A stretch of 64,000 nucleotides of DNA from Bin87 sp034420475 (GCA_034420475.1 DAOULH010000087.1:1-64000); one strand, 5' to 3'. Positions 1 through 8,028 are shown, numbered from the stretch's first letter. Made by a program: numbers and translations. Notes: generated by a model from the sequence alone, not told the origin.

Positions 1-6
1 TAAAGC

Positions 7-39
7 GGGGTCGCCGCGACTAGCCCTCTCGGCGACCCC
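7..39. repeat. Perfect 10-bp inverted repeat at left edge
   Basis: GGGGTCGCCG at 7-16 is exactly complementary to CGGCGACCCC at 30-39, leaving a 13-nt loop. It could be the terminator stem of a gene lying left of the window or one end of a mobile element. No T tract follows, so its role is open. Confidence 0.45.
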
Positions 40-213
40 TCGCGCAGGCCTCGACCCCCAGGGATCTGGTGCGCTTGCGTTTCATTATAGTTTGCCGCGG
101 GCTTTGTCGGAAGATGGGGTTCTGGCCTCACCGTTGCACGTCGTCCCGGGCGGCGAAGGACAGGATTTTCGTCGGGGCTGCAACGGTGCCAGTGTCCAAC
201 GCCACCGCGCTCG

Positions 214-507
214 TCATCGTGCTGGCGCGGTCTCGCACGTAGTTGGGGTCGACGGTGACGGAGAAGGCCGTCCACTCAGCGTCGGCTGGATTTCTTGTCC
301 CGGCGATCTGTGATCATTCGGTTGCCGGCCGGCCTCCTCAAGGTGGTTGATCTCTGTGGTGACCTCTTGGGTCCGGGACTTCAGCTGTTTTTTCGCTGCG
401 TGGAGTTCTCTGATTTTCTTCTCGAAAACTCCGCACATGGTCTCACCTTCTCTGCTGCGCCTGAGGCTCTCGGCAAATGCGGTGATCTGGGCGGTACGAT
501 GACGCAC
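214..507 (-). CDS. Small hypothetical protein with charged helix
   Basis: A 97-residue frame, or 74 residues if the internal ATG at 438 is used. After that internal Met the sequence is rich in Lys, Glu and Gln with heptad-like spacing (KKIRELHAAKKQLKSR), suggesting a short coiled coil, and the C-terminal third is Pro/Ser/Thr rich. It lies 36 bp downstream of another small minus-strand frame (544-720) and may share its transcript. I do not recognise the family. The low-complexity tail and short length keep confidence modest. Confidence 0.35.
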   Translation of the reverse strand: MRHRTAQITAFAESLRRSREGETMCGVFEKKIRELHAAKKQLKSRTQEVTTEINHLEEAGRQPNDHRSPGQEIQPTLSGRPSPSPSTPTTCETAPAR

Positions 508-543
508 AACGGTGCCTCAGGATTTCGGCGGGGTGGTCGATAG

Positions 544-720
544 TCAGCCGGCGGGTTTGTGCGTCAAATCGTCGGCAGCGCTCACTTCGGGCGGCCGGCG
601 CAGCTCTCTGAGGCGTTGGTCCATGTCCAGGATTGCCTCGCGCGGCGTGTTCCTGATGATGCGCTCAACCTCTTCGGCCATCCTGTCAGCTTTGGTGCGG
701 CTGGGCTGTCGGTCGGCCAT
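544..720 (-). CDS. Small hypothetical helical protein (58 aa)
   Basis: A 58-residue frame from ATG at 720. The composition looks like a genuine protein: basic N terminus (MADRQPSRTKADRMAEE), an amphipathic helix (VERIIRNTPREAILDMDQRL), then a Pro-rich tail. The opposite-strand frames across this interval have antisense-like, Arg/Ser-biased composition. It resembles the small DNA-binding or regulatory proteins of plasmid and phage remnants only in general character. No family is recognised. The neighbouring IS1380 remnant suggests accessory DNA. Confidence 0.4.
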   Translation of the reverse strand: MADRQPSRTKADRMAEEVERIIRNTPREAILDMDQRLRELRRPPEVSAADDLTHKPAG

Positions 721-777
721 GGGCGGTTCTCCTTCGGGCGGTCTCTCTGTGATTTCCGCCTCTGAATATCTTGCGTG

Positions 778-906
778 TCACCGATCAGGTGTTGGGCCGA
801 ACGTGAGCAGCTCCGCCCTGTCGCGGCTGATATGCGACCAGTCGTCGTGGTCGGTAACGAAGTGGGACAGGGTCGCGCGTATTGAATTCCTCGGGGACTC
901 CGACAT
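778..906 (-). CDS. Possible small protein (42 aa)
   Basis: A short minus-strand frame beginning MSESPRNSIRATLSHFVTD and ending GPTPDR. Residue usage is protein-like, but length alone gives little support, and the frame stays open upstream into the transposase remnant. It may be a decayed fragment rather than an expressed gene. No family recognised. Confidence 0.2.
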   Translation of the reverse strand: MSESPRNSIRATLSHFVTDHDDWSHISRDRAELLTFGPTPDR

Positions 907-949
907 CCTCGCGTCACGTATGAGCTGCGCTACCTCCCCTAGGTTGGCC

Positions 950-1111
950 TCACCTCTTGTCGCCAGCTTGGACCCGGTCCGGCGCGTCCACCAAGTCACC
1001 CAGCCCCAGATTGTGTGCCAGCGTGACGGGCAAAAGCAGCCCCTCATTGCCCACCAGGCGGTGATCGTCAAAGACGGCGTGAATGCGGTCGGGGTGCTCA
1101 GGTGGTAGCAT
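950..1111 (-). pseudogene. IS1380-like transposase N-terminal remnant
   Basis: Reading the minus strand from ATG at 1111 gives 53 residues ending in TGA at 950-952. The sequence HAVFDDHRLVGNEGLLLPVT, followed by LAHNLGLGDLVD and QAGDKR, matches the start of IS1380-family transposases as I remember them (VFDDxRLVxxAGLLLPxTLA...LGLxxLVD...AxxGDK). A full transposase is over 400 residues, so this is only the first eighth. No catalytic DDE region or inverted terminal repeats were seen, so it is a dead remnant. Confidence 0.6.
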
Positions 1112-1279
1112 CCGTTAGGTGCACCTCGTTTGGGTCGGTTTTCTTTGACAAAAACCATCAGCCCCGAAGCGGGGAGCATTTTCTCATCCCTTCACCACGA
1201 CGCCACACCGACCCTTTCGGTGGATTGAGGCTAAATCCGCAGCAGTTGGCAGCCCGCACGGAACTCAAGGAGGAGCAAG

Positions 1280-2092
1280 ATGCCCACCGTCCACAACGCC
1301 TTTCCCGCGTCGATTCATGACAAACTGGGTTCCTACGTTTACCGACTGATAGATCCCCGGAACGGAGAGACTTTCTACGTCGGGAAGGGGAAAGGCGACC
1401 GCGTTTTCGAACACGCCAATGGGAAGTTTGATCCTGAGTCCGAGTATGCCGCCGGTCCCAAGCGAGAGCGGATCAACGAAATCCTGTCTTATGGCCATCA
1501 GGTGATCCACGTCATCCATCGTCACGGCTTGACCGACCATGTCGCTCGGGAAATTGAAGCCGCTTTGATTGACGCTTATCCTGGGCTGACCAACCTGCAA
1601 CTGGGAAAAGATTCCAGAGATCGAGGAGTCCGTCATACTGAAGACGTCATCAACCAGTATGCGGCACCATACTGCAAGATCCAGGATCCGTTGATTCTCA
1701 TCTCCATCGGCAAGTCTTGGCGTACTCACGGTCCTTACGAAGGTGCCCGCGGTGTTTGGAAAGTCTCCGTAAACCGAGCATGCAAGTATCCGTTGGTACT
1801 CGCCCGAGTTCAGGATCTGATTGTGGGGGTCTTCGAGCCGGAACGGTGGTTGCCGGGTACCCCCGGGAATTTCCCCTTGTTTCCGGTATTGCCTAACAAT
1901 TGGGGGTTTGTAGGACCCAATGCGCGTCCGGAGCTCAAGGAGCGTTACCTTAATAAGCGGCTGCCGCCTGGCACTATCAAAAAAGGAGCGATGGCGGCAG
2001 TACGATTCATGGACCCGGCTGACTTAGAGTCCGCAATCGTGAATATGACGGAAATCCCAGTAGAGAGGCCCGCGCCGGTTCGAGGTCGGTAG
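1280..2092 (+). CDS. GIY-YIG domain protein, LEM-3-like
   Basis: A 270-residue protein starting at ATG 1280, with an AAGGAGGAGCAAG ribosome-binding site just upstream. Residues about 12-95 form a GIY-YIG nuclease-like domain of the LEM-3/COG3680 type: SYVYRLIDPRNGETFYVGKG supplies the two tyrosine motifs, then an Arg-containing helix (RINEILSYGH) and the Glu-bearing AREIEAALIDAYP. The C-terminal 170 residues are less familiar and contain a GKSWRTHGPYEGARGVW segment that may bind nucleotides or nucleic acid. It stands alone, flanked by accessory sequence. Biochemical role is inferred from the fold only. Confidence 0.75.
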   Translation: MPTVHNAFPASIHDKLGSYVYRLIDPRNGETFYVGKGKGDRVFEHANGKFDPESEYAAGPKRERINEILSYGHQVIHVIHRHGLTDHVAREIEAALIDAYPGLTNLQLGKDSRDRGVRHTEDVINQYAAPYCKIQDPLILISIGKSWRTHGPYEGARGVWKVSVNRACKYPLVLARVQDLIVGVFEPERWLPGTPGNFPLFPVLPNNWGFVGPNARPELKERYLNKRLPPGTIKKGAMAAVRFMDPADLESAIVNMTEIPVERPAPVRGR

Positions 2093-2503
2093 TCATCTTC
2101 GTCCTGTTTCTCTTTGGCCTGTCATCTGTAGTGCCTTCCACTGCCTTCGCCGGTGCCGTGGTGAGCGGTGGTTCTAAGGGCGTCCAGTGGTGAGAGGTTC
2201 CGTTCCCCGTCAGGGGAGCATCGCGTTAGGACGAGCAGCGGTAGTTCGAAATGGTGCTATCCCCTTCAACACGGACTTGAACCGTTGGACATGGTCTGCA
2301 TCGTCGAGGGCTGGTGAAGCCTGCCGGTGAAGTGTACCAGCGGATCGAGGGCGACGACGGCGCCAACCCCGATGGCTAGTCCCCCCGTCGAGTGGCGCGG
2401 CAAGACGGTATTTCATTGGACCGTTTCGGTCTCGCTGCGCTATTGCACCCGACCGGTCGGGCGGACACGTGAACCTGGTGACAGCGCAGATGCGACTCCG
2501 CCG
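2093..2503. other. Non-coding or decayed interval
   Basis: About 410 bases between the GIY-YIG gene and the end of the minus-strand cassette. Short open frames exist on both strands (2210-2416 minus, 2327-2536 plus), but their Arg/Pro/Ser-rich translations look like chance frames. No tRNA, repeat or promoter could be supported. Confidence 0.4.
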
Positions 2504-2908
2504 CTATCTTGCGTTGTCCCCCGTCGGTGTCCGTAACCGGTGAATCAGCCACACGGTGGCAACCGTGCCAAGGACGACCAACGCGGCCACGCCGGCGAGA
2601 ATGTGGGTCGCATTTACGTCAAACCAATCGGCTCGTTCGACCAGCGTCAAGAGCCAAATGAAAATAAACGACGCTACCGTGGTCAGGATGCCCACTCCAG
2701 CGCCAATCAAGAAGCCTCTTCCCGGGCGGGCATTCGTTGTGACGGCGCCGGTAACAGCGCCAACGACGCTCATCAATACGGTGGGTGCCACTGCGAGAAT
2801 CACTGCTGCGAGGAAAAGAAGTGCAATTGCCTCGCCCCAACCCGGCGGAGCCTGCCCAATCGGGCGCAAGGCCGCCTGTTCCAACGCCGGTTGAACGGTG
2901 GCAATCAT
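2504..2908 (-). CDS. Small integral membrane protein, cassette gene 4
   Basis: A 134-residue protein with three clear hydrophobic segments: residues about 28-53 (LLFLAAVILAVAPTVLMSVV), 67-91 (FLIGAGVGILTTVASFIFIW) and 103-122 (HILAGVAALVVLGTVATVWL), followed by a basic tail. The ATG at 2906-2908 directly abuts the TAG of the preceding MazF/PemK-like gene, so it is the last gene of a four-gene, translationally coupled cassette (4630 to 2504, minus strand). No family recognised. Co-transcription with a toxin-like protein suggests a membrane-acting partner, but this is inference. Confidence 0.7.
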   Translation of the reverse strand: MIATVQPALEQAALRPIGQAPPGWGEAIALLFLAAVILAVAPTVLMSVVGAVTGAVTTNARPGRGFLIGAGVGILTTVASFIFIWLLTLVERADWFDVNATHILAGVAALVVLGTVATVWLIHRLRTPTGDNAR

Positions 2909-3604
2909 CTACGCTCTCTGGCCCAAGGAGATTAAATCGAGGAATCTAGCCTTGATTCCAATGATGGACCAGGCATCCACAAGCCCGTCAACCGAGACAA
3001 AGCGCTCGTTCAAGTCAACCAGCCGGGTTTGGTGCGGGAGTACGGTCAATAGCCCGTCAGGCCCTTCAATCTCAACGGCAAGCCTCGAATTGGGGCGCGG
3101 TCTGTCAGAGGTCACGAACACATTGGCCACTCCGTCCGGGCGGCAACTTGCCAGAACTGAATTCAGTTCATATGCCCTTCCGCCTGGCGCGTAGGCGCGC
3201 GTCGTTATCAGTGTCCCAGGACGGAGTAATACTTCAGAACCAGCCGAGTTCAAGTGGGTGAAACGAGCCGCCGCCAGAAAATGCCACATCACTCGCTGGC
3301 GAATGTCAACCAACTCGGGACCTTGGGCATGGCCTCTCAGGATTCCGGCAGACAACGCTGACTGGGGAACCGTCCTTAATTGGCGAACCGACGCCCAGCT
3401 GTCGACATCCGACAGCGGACGATGCCATCCTCGCTCCACACGCGGAGGCTCGCTCCCCGATGCCGGCACCACGACTGCAACGCGGGATTGCTCATGCAAT
3501 TCGTCAGTGCTGAGAACCAACGCGTTGCGTGGCCCGCCGAGTTCGCGTCCCACCACAGGCCCGAGGTTGCAGGAGTAAACCGCACCCTGCGCTACTCCGG
3601 CCAC
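2909..3604 (-). CDS. MazF/PemK-like protein with C-terminal extension, cassette gene 3
   Basis: 231 residues. The first 110 fit the MazF/PemK/CcdB-like toxin fold: an N-terminal GAVYSCNLGPVVGRELGG strand-loop, then RNALVLSTDELHEQS, VAVVVPASG, and SWASVRQLRTVPQSAL. Classic MazF is about 110-120 residues and is an mRNA interferase; this protein carries another 120 residues of unrecognised, strand-rich sequence. Its start overlaps the end of the upstream gene by 13 bases and its stop abuts the downstream membrane gene. The upstream 225-residue protein is in the position of an antitoxin but does not resemble MazE. Toxin activity is inference. Confidence 0.6.
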   Translation of the reverse strand: MAGVAQGAVYSCNLGPVVGRELGGPRNALVLSTDELHEQSRVAVVVPASGSEPPRVERGWHRPLSDVDSWASVRQLRTVPQSALSAGILRGHAQGPELVDIRQRVMWHFLAAARFTHLNSAGSEVLLRPGTLITTRAYAPGGRAYELNSVLASCRPDGVANVFVTSDRPRPNSRLAVEIEGPDGLLTVLPHQTRLVDLNERFVSVDGLVDAWSIIGIKARFLDLISLGQRA

Positions 3605-4266
3605 CGCGAAACATCCTCAAAGAGATCCAAGGATGCAATGAACTCATCCTCTTCCGCCCATTCAGCATCTGGACCGCCCGACAACGGTTCAGCGTCAGTG
3701 TCCAACTCATGCAGAATCAGCATCGAGAGGGCGATCTCGATGGCATTGCAGACCGCATAGCAGATCACCGGCTCGGGTTGAGATATTGAACTGCTTTGTA
3801 TGAGCCTCGCAAGAGCATCGTAAGGACTGGTCCTTTCCCACTCGTCGATCACCCAGTCGATACCTTCGCCAATCTCGTTGGCTCGCTTCGAACACTCGTC
3901 CAGGCTGTTCAGCCAATGCACATCAAGCCACTGCTCCACCACTTCAGCGGCCTTCTCCACCTCCGCGTCGGAAAACCCTATGTTTGACAGGTACGACAGA
4001 CGGTCATCCGGGTGGAGGATCGACAACCAGGCGACGTGGTCTCTGGGCGTCAGACGCGAGGCCGAGGTGGCTCTGTTTCTTGACGACTTACCCCTGAACA
4101 AGGGGGAATCAACATGAACGGCGCGAACGGACCTGACAGACCACGATGGTTCCAAAATCGGCAGGGCATTGCCCGCGGTCAGGAACCCGCGCAACGAAGC
4201 GCAGGCCTTAATAACAGGCAGGGCCAAATAGGTGGCCGCGCGAACGTCAAAAGCATCGGTAGGCAT
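3592..4266 (-). CDS. Hypothetical protein, cassette gene 2
   Basis: 224 residues from ATG 4266, which has a GGAG motif 8 nt upstream; a longer frame to 4350 exists but has a weaker N terminus. The protein is mostly helical, with a Trp-rich middle (VVEQWLDVHWLNSLDE) and a very acidic C terminus (GGPDAEWAEEDEF) typical of proteins that neutralise a basic partner. It overlaps its upstream neighbour by 20 bases and the MazF/PemK-like gene by 13, so the genes are translationally coupled. An antitoxin or adaptor role is plausible from position only. Family not recognised. Confidence 0.6.
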   Translation of the reverse strand: MPTDAFDVRAATYLALPVIKACASLRGFLTAGNALPILEPSWSVRSVRAVHVDSPLFRGKSSRNRATSASRLTPRDHVAWLSILHPDDRLSYLSNIGFSDAEVEKAAEVVEQWLDVHWLNSLDECSKRANEIGEGIDWVIDEWERTSPYDALARLIQSSSISQPEPVICYAVCNAIEIALSMLILHELDTDAEPLSGGPDAEWAEEDEFIASLDLFEDVSRWPE

Positions 4267-4630
4267 ACCAGCATCTCCGTAACGGATGGGGAACCTGATT
4301 GGGTTGGGTGACCAGGAGCACGTCACCGAGCTGGATACTCGGAACCGCACCGAAACTAGAAAAACCCGCGTACCACTTTGGCGCCACGGGTTGGTGAGCG
4401 GGAACCGTCCACAGCTGGACCTCCTGGATTGGGGAGGCGCATGAGCTGGCGCTTGCGAACAGCCGCCGGCAATCCTGTATCACTCCGTTCAATACTCGCT
4501 GAGGGTCAATTGACCCGGTCGTCGTTGAGACGTCGTACTTGGTGAGCATCCAATCGGCCAGCGGACCGGGAGGCCGGCGCGATGCTGACCCGCGTGCTTT
4601 CACCCAACCCAGCCCGTCCTTGGGATTCAT
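4247..4630 (-). CDS. Hypothetical protein, cassette gene 1
   Basis: 127 residues from ATG 4630, preceded by TAGGGGTG at suitable spacing. It begins MNPKDGLGWVKARGSASRRP, and its second half is strand-rich (EVQLWTVPAHQPVAPKWYAG, IQLGDVLLVTQP). It is first of four overlapping minus-strand genes ending at 2504, so the promoter should lie just right of 4630. I do not recognise the family. The conserved-looking overlap architecture supports it being real. Confidence 0.5.
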   Translation of the reverse strand: MNPKDGLGWVKARGSASRRPPGPLADWMLTKYDVSTTTGSIDPQRVLNGVIQDCRRLFASASSCASPIQEVQLWTVPAHQPVAPKWYAGFSSFGAVPSIQLGDVLLVTQPNQVPHPLRRCWYAYRCF

Positions 4631-5362
4631 TCTACACACCCCTAAAGCCGTTCGCAAAAGGGAAAGACAGGGCAACTGGAGAACGGAACAAAAGAGGGAT
4701 CATATGCACAGGGGTGAGGAGCGTGTAAGCCGGAGCTCCCTGTGTCGTCGCCCTGGTGCCCGCCGCTGGCTGGGGCCAACTTGCTCGTTTCCCGCCCGTA
4801 GAGCGACGTTCATTGCTTTCGGGTCCTATCCGGTGCCCAACGCCAATCCATTCGTCTATGTGGCTGAAAATGGCTGATTCGTGGCGTTTCGTTGCGTCTG
4901 CCGGGCCCGGTTTTTGCGACCCGCACCTTTTCACCCTGGTTTCTCTGCGACCAGCCCGCAGAACTGGTGGCGCACCGACTGGCCCCCCTCTTCCTCGCTT
5001 GGTTGCTCGGTCATGAAAAGAGACGATATCGCGACGGCTCGCGTCGTCTCGTATCATTCCGGTCTAATCGTCGCATTTCAGCGCCGTAGCGCGACGTTCG
5101 ACCATGCGCGGGTCTTTCTCCCCGCCTGAAGGCATTTCGTTCGTCTACGTGGCGGATATCGGCTCTCCGACGCCTGTAAGAATCGCTGCCGGGGCTCATA
5201 TCCGTCCGTTTGAGCCGGTCGGTAGATTGGTCCCGGCTTTCTGGGGTCGGAAGGTCATCGCTGGGCGGGCAGGTGGGCTCGCCCGTTTCCCAATCTCGTG
5301 GATCAATCCGTGGAGGGCGTCCCACGCTATCTCAACTCGATCCACGAAGAGATGCCTCGGTG
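4631..5362. other. Long intergenic region
   Basis: About 730 bases between divergently transcribed genes. It should hold the promoters of the minus-strand cassette and of the plus-strand fibronectin-III gene, but no convincing -35/-10 pair was found. Two stretches translate to similar peptides, FVYVAENG near 4850 and FVYVADIG near 5140, which may reflect a degraded duplicated coding fragment. Otherwise nothing supportable is seen. Confidence 0.4.
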
Positions 5363-6730
5363 ATGAGCTTGATGACGAGGAGAACGTTCCTGCCTGCGCT
5401 GGTGGCGTTGCCGCTGCAGCTGGCGGCGGCGGTGTGGTGGCAGCAGGCCGGCCCGACGTGGGCGGACGGCCCCGAGGAGGGAGCCGAGGCGCACCAGCAT
5501 GCCGACCATGACGCCCCGGCCGTAACGCTGGCGGCCCAGTCGGTGTGCAACAGCCGCACGAACCGGACGGTGGTTTTGGCACGCTTCGAGGCAGCCGGCG
5601 GTGCGGCCGGCTACCAGAAGCAGGTCGCCTGGGGCCATGCCCCTAACCTTTCGAGCGATGACCGCCCCTGGGGACCGGTGGTCGCCAATACCAGTACGGG
5701 CAACCGGCCGTGGCCGGTGCGGTTGAACCAGGAGCCCGAGGTGGGCAAGGCCTACTCCCTGCGGGTTCGGGCGCTGGATGAGGACGGTAACCACGGCCCT
5801 TGGGGCGAGGCCACCTACGAATACTCGGAAGGGACGGCTTCTGCGCCCGTTGGCGTGGCGGTGTCCGACGTTGACGGGGATTACAGCCGCGCCGTCCTCA
5901 GCTGGCGGGACGGCAGCGACGGCGCTGGCAACGGGTTCTGGTTCAAGGTCCAGCGCCGGGTGTCGGGTGGCGGCGCTGACGGCTGGCAGGAGAGCAGGTG
6001 GACCAAGGTGGAGCAGCGCGGCTCCGGCGAAGAAAAATCATACCGCCACACGGTGACGGGACTGGATCCGGCCCAGGCCCACGACTTTCGGGTGGCAGGG
6101 CAGAAGCGGGACTGCGGGGCGACCAAGTGGTCGGACGTGGTCTCGTTGACGCCTCCGGCTCCGCCGCCGGTGCCCGATTACACGGTGACGGTGGACTACG
6201 GAGAGGGCGCGGTTGCGCTGATGGTGACGCCTACCAACGCGCCGTCTGGAGTCACGGGCTACACGCTCCGGCACCGGGTGAAGGGCTCCGATGCCGATTA
6301 CGTCGAGGTGTCGGCGGATCCTGATGACGCGGCGGCCGCTCCTTCAGAAATCTTCCGTGGCAGCCTCAGGCGGCCCGTATTCTCCTTCCAGCCGTTCCGG
6401 GCAGTCCAGTTCAGTGATGTCGCAGAAACGGCATTCCTGCGCGCTGGGGACGGCTGGCGGTGGGTCCGGCGCTGCAACCTTGCGGATCAGCGCGCCCAGA
6501 TCACGGATGAAACCGTTGTCCAGCGCTCCCCGCGCTACCCGGGTGACGTGTCGCGGGTAGGTCACCTGGCCGGCGATCATCCGGTCGTGGTACTCCGGCC
6601 TCGCCTTGGCGATGGCGTACTTGTAGATCTGGACCTGCACGGCGTGCCAGGCCTGCTCCCGCCCGGTTTTCACGTCGATGACCAAGACGTCATCGCCGCG
6701 TTCCACGATAAGATCCGGTTTGCCGACTAG
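5363..6730 (+). CDS. Secreted fibronectin type III protein, probably 3'-truncated
   Basis: From ATG 5363 the product begins with a basic stretch and a hydrophobic segment (MTRRTFLPALVALPLQLAAA) typical of a secretion signal, then three fibronectin III-like repeats. Recognisable pieces are AYSLRVRALDEDGNHGPWGE, SYRHTVTGLDPAQAHDFRV and VTGYTLRHRVKG, separated by Pro-rich linkers. Native-looking sequence stops near 6340, about residue 325. From there the frame reads antisense through the opposing nuclease gene (6344-6994) and ends at 6730. The last 130 residues are therefore likely artefactual, and the gene was probably cut by a rearrangement at about 6340. Surface adhesion is the usual role of such proteins. 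Confidence 0.6.
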   Translation: MSLMTRRTFLPALVALPLQLAAAVWWQQAGPTWADGPEEGAEAHQHADHDAPAVTLAAQSVCNSRTNRTVVLARFEAAGGAAGYQKQVAWGHAPNLSSDDRPWGPVVANTSTGNRPWPVRLNQEPEVGKAYSLRVRALDEDGNHGPWGEATYEYSEGTASAPVGVAVSDVDGDYSRAVLSWRDGSDGAGNGFWFKVQRRVSGGGADGWQESRWTKVEQRGSGEEKSYRHTVTGLDPAQAHDFRVAGQKRDCGATKWSDVVSLTPPAPPPVPDYTVTVDYGEGAVALMVTPTNAPSGVTGYTLRHRVKGSDADYVEVSADPDDAAAAPSEIFRGSLRRPVFSFQPFRAVQFSDVAETAFLRAGDGWRWVRRCNLADQRAQITDETVVQRSPRYPGDVSRVGHLAGDHPVVVLRPRLGDGVLVDLDLHGVPGLLPPGFHVDDQDVIAAFHDKIRFAD

Positions 6731-6994
6731 CAGGGCCATGCGGCCGCGCAGTCGGAAGACGTTCTGGTTCTCGACCGTGACGGTGTAGCCGTGGTCTTGC
6801 CACTCCGCCTTCTGCTCGTTGAGTAGCTTGGTGTGGCTCACCATCCATTCGGATTGGTTGAAGTCAGAGGGCGGGCGGTCCCAGCCTTGGTAATGGGCTT
6901 TGAACCAGACGGCCCATTCGCAGGAGTTCTCGCCGGTGAGGAGTTTGGGCAGCCAGGTAGCCCAGATGTAGGGAAATTCTCGTTGCTCAGCCAC
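6344..6994 (-). CDS. PD-(D/E)XK family nuclease, Cas4/RecB-like
   Basis: 216 residues from GTG 6994. The core GKPDLIVERGDDVLVIDVKTG (about residues 91-111) gives the Asp and the D-x-K signature of the PD-(D/E)XK superfamily, followed by the helix AWHAVQVQIYKYAIAKA with the usual Gln. Near the C terminus a Cys cluster (ECRFCDITELDC) recalls the iron-sulfur part of Cas4-type enzymes, though only three Cys are seen. The start region, including about 100 bp upstream, is duplicated at 7.85-8.14 kb. No CRISPR is present, so an adaptation role is not implied. Confidence 0.7.
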   Translation of the reverse strand: MAEQREFPYIWATWLPKLLTGENSCEWAVWFKAHYQGWDRPPSDFNQSEWMVSHTKLLNEQKAEWQDHGYTVTVENQNVFRLRGRMALLVGKPDLIVERGDDVLVIDVKTGREQAWHAVQVQIYKYAIAKARPEYHDRMIAGQVTYPRHVTRVARGALDNGFIRDLGALIRKVAAPDPPPAVPSAQECRFCDITELDCPERLEGEYGPPEAATEDF

Positions 6995-7104
6995 GGCACG
7001 GCACCGTCCGGAAGATTAGCCGTGGGTCGGCTTGACCTGAGTCTATCGGGCGGCTTCTTCGTTGCGCTACGGGCTGCTGTCATCAAAAACTTGGCCGCCC
7101 CGTC
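6800..7104. repeat. Direct repeat copy A (nuclease 5' end plus upstream)
   Basis: This stretch is about 80 percent identical by eye to 7846-8138, and identical over runs such as CCGTCCGGAAGATTAGCCGT. It spans the first 60 or so codons of the PD-(D/E)XK gene plus about 110 bases upstream of its start. Copy A keeps the reading frame open; copy B does not. Confidence 0.7.
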
Positions 7105-7395
7105 GGTCGGAGCGGCCGTTGTCGTGGTTGGTCCGCGACGGGTTAATTGTGCCAGTCGTTGGCGCCGGTGCGCTACTGGCCACTGTCAGCAATTTTGGGC
7201 CTGGTGTCGTCCGGTTTGCCGGTTGCGACTTGGGCTCAGACGGAACGGTTCGGCTCGTCGAGCTTGGTAGGGTTCCTGGGTAGCGTGGCGGCGTTTGGGA
7301 CGAAACGGCGGCCTCTGCAAGATGGCAACATGATGGCGCAGATGCAAACCGAGTAAGTCGAACCACCGTTGCTCGGCGCAGTTGCATCTCTTGTT
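6995..7395. other. Intergenic region upstream of nuclease gene
   Basis: About 400 bases between the nuclease start and the end of the 134-residue gene. The part next to the nuclease belongs to the duplicated promoter-proximal segment. Overlapping frames on both strands (7067-7399 minus, 6833-7270 plus) have low-complexity Thr/Ser/Pro or Gly/Val/Arg translations and are rejected. No other feature found. Confidence 0.4.
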
Positions 7396-7800
7396 TCACG
7401 AGATGACCAGGTTGGCACGGTCGTTATCCTTCCGGTTGGCGTACTCGTAGAGGAATTCGTCGACGATCATCCGCAGCTGGGCTCTCGCCGGCGGAGCTGC
7501 CTGGTCATATTGGGGGATTTCCTGCCAGGATTTCTCCGACCTGATGCGGGTCAGTTCTTCCACGCTGTACTCGCGCCAGTAGCCGTCGTATGCCGGGGTG
7601 CAGGCGAAGGCGTACCAGGGAGACTCCACCGTTTCCCGGCTTGGGTCGTCGTCCCAGTGGGCGCGCGCCCATTCGTATTCCGCAGCGCTCGGGTAGTCCT
7701 CCAGCTCGGGCTGGTTGGTCACCTCCGCGTGTCGGCGATACCCGCCGGCGCGTCGGCCGTTTACCCTGTCGATCAGGCAGCCGGGACGTGAGTAGCTCAT
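7396..7800 (-). CDS. Hypothetical acidic protein (134 aa)
   Basis: Starts at ATG 7800 with AAAAGGAC upstream. It begins MSYSRPGCLIDRVNGRRAGG and is rich in Tyr, Trp and acidic residues (YPSAAEYEWARAHWDDDPSR, AFACTPAYDGYWREYSVEEL). Its start lies 45 bp beyond the end of homology of the decayed nuclease copy, so the open frame running on to 7977 is a fusion of remnant and real gene. Composition suggests a soluble cytoplasmic protein. No family recognised. Confidence 0.5.
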   Translation of the reverse strand: MSYSRPGCLIDRVNGRRAGGYRRHAEVTNQPELEDYPSAAEYEWARAHWDDDPSRETVESPWYAFACTPAYDGYWREYSVEELTRIRSEKSWQEIPQYDQAAPPARAQLRMIVDEFLYEYANRKDNDRANLVIS

Positions 7801-7845
7801 GGTTATTGTCCTTTTCTGGTGTGGAGGAAGCGTGAACGTCACTGG

Positions 7846-8028
7846 TTGCTCGTTCAGTGGCGTGGTGTGGCAGATTAGCCGCCGGGTCTGGTCAAAGTCC
7901 GGCGGAGCTCTGGTGCGGTCTCGTAAATGAACCTTGAACCACTCTGCCCATTCGCAGGAGTTCTCGCCGGTCAGCAAGCGGGGTACTTAGGTTGCCCCGA
8001 TGTAAGGGAAGTCTCGTTGCTCTGCCAC
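7846..8028 (-). pseudogene. Decayed 5' copy of the PD-(D/E)XK nuclease gene
   Basis: Reading minus from GTG 8028 gives AEQRDFPYIGAT and then TAA where the intact gene at 6994 has TGG after AEQREFPYIWAT. The frame then continues LLTGENSCEWAEWFKVHL, almost identical to the intact copy, before homology ends at a shared NEQ near 7846. The catalytic core is absent. It is a 5' fragment produced by duplication and then inactivated. Confidence 0.75.

Noticed and set aside
1162..1174. CCCCG-AAG-CGGGG as a terminator
   Set aside because: The stem is only 5 bp, the T run is 8 nt away on one strand and absent on the other.
6344..6994. Cas4 as part of a CRISPR system
   Set aside because: Only three Cys are seen near the C terminus and no repeat-spacer array or cas gene is in the window.
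6833..7399. Long frames on both strands between the nuclease start and 7399
   Set aside because: The plus frame is Gly/Val/Arg biased antisense of the nuclease; the minus frame is Thr/Ser/Pro rich with no family character.
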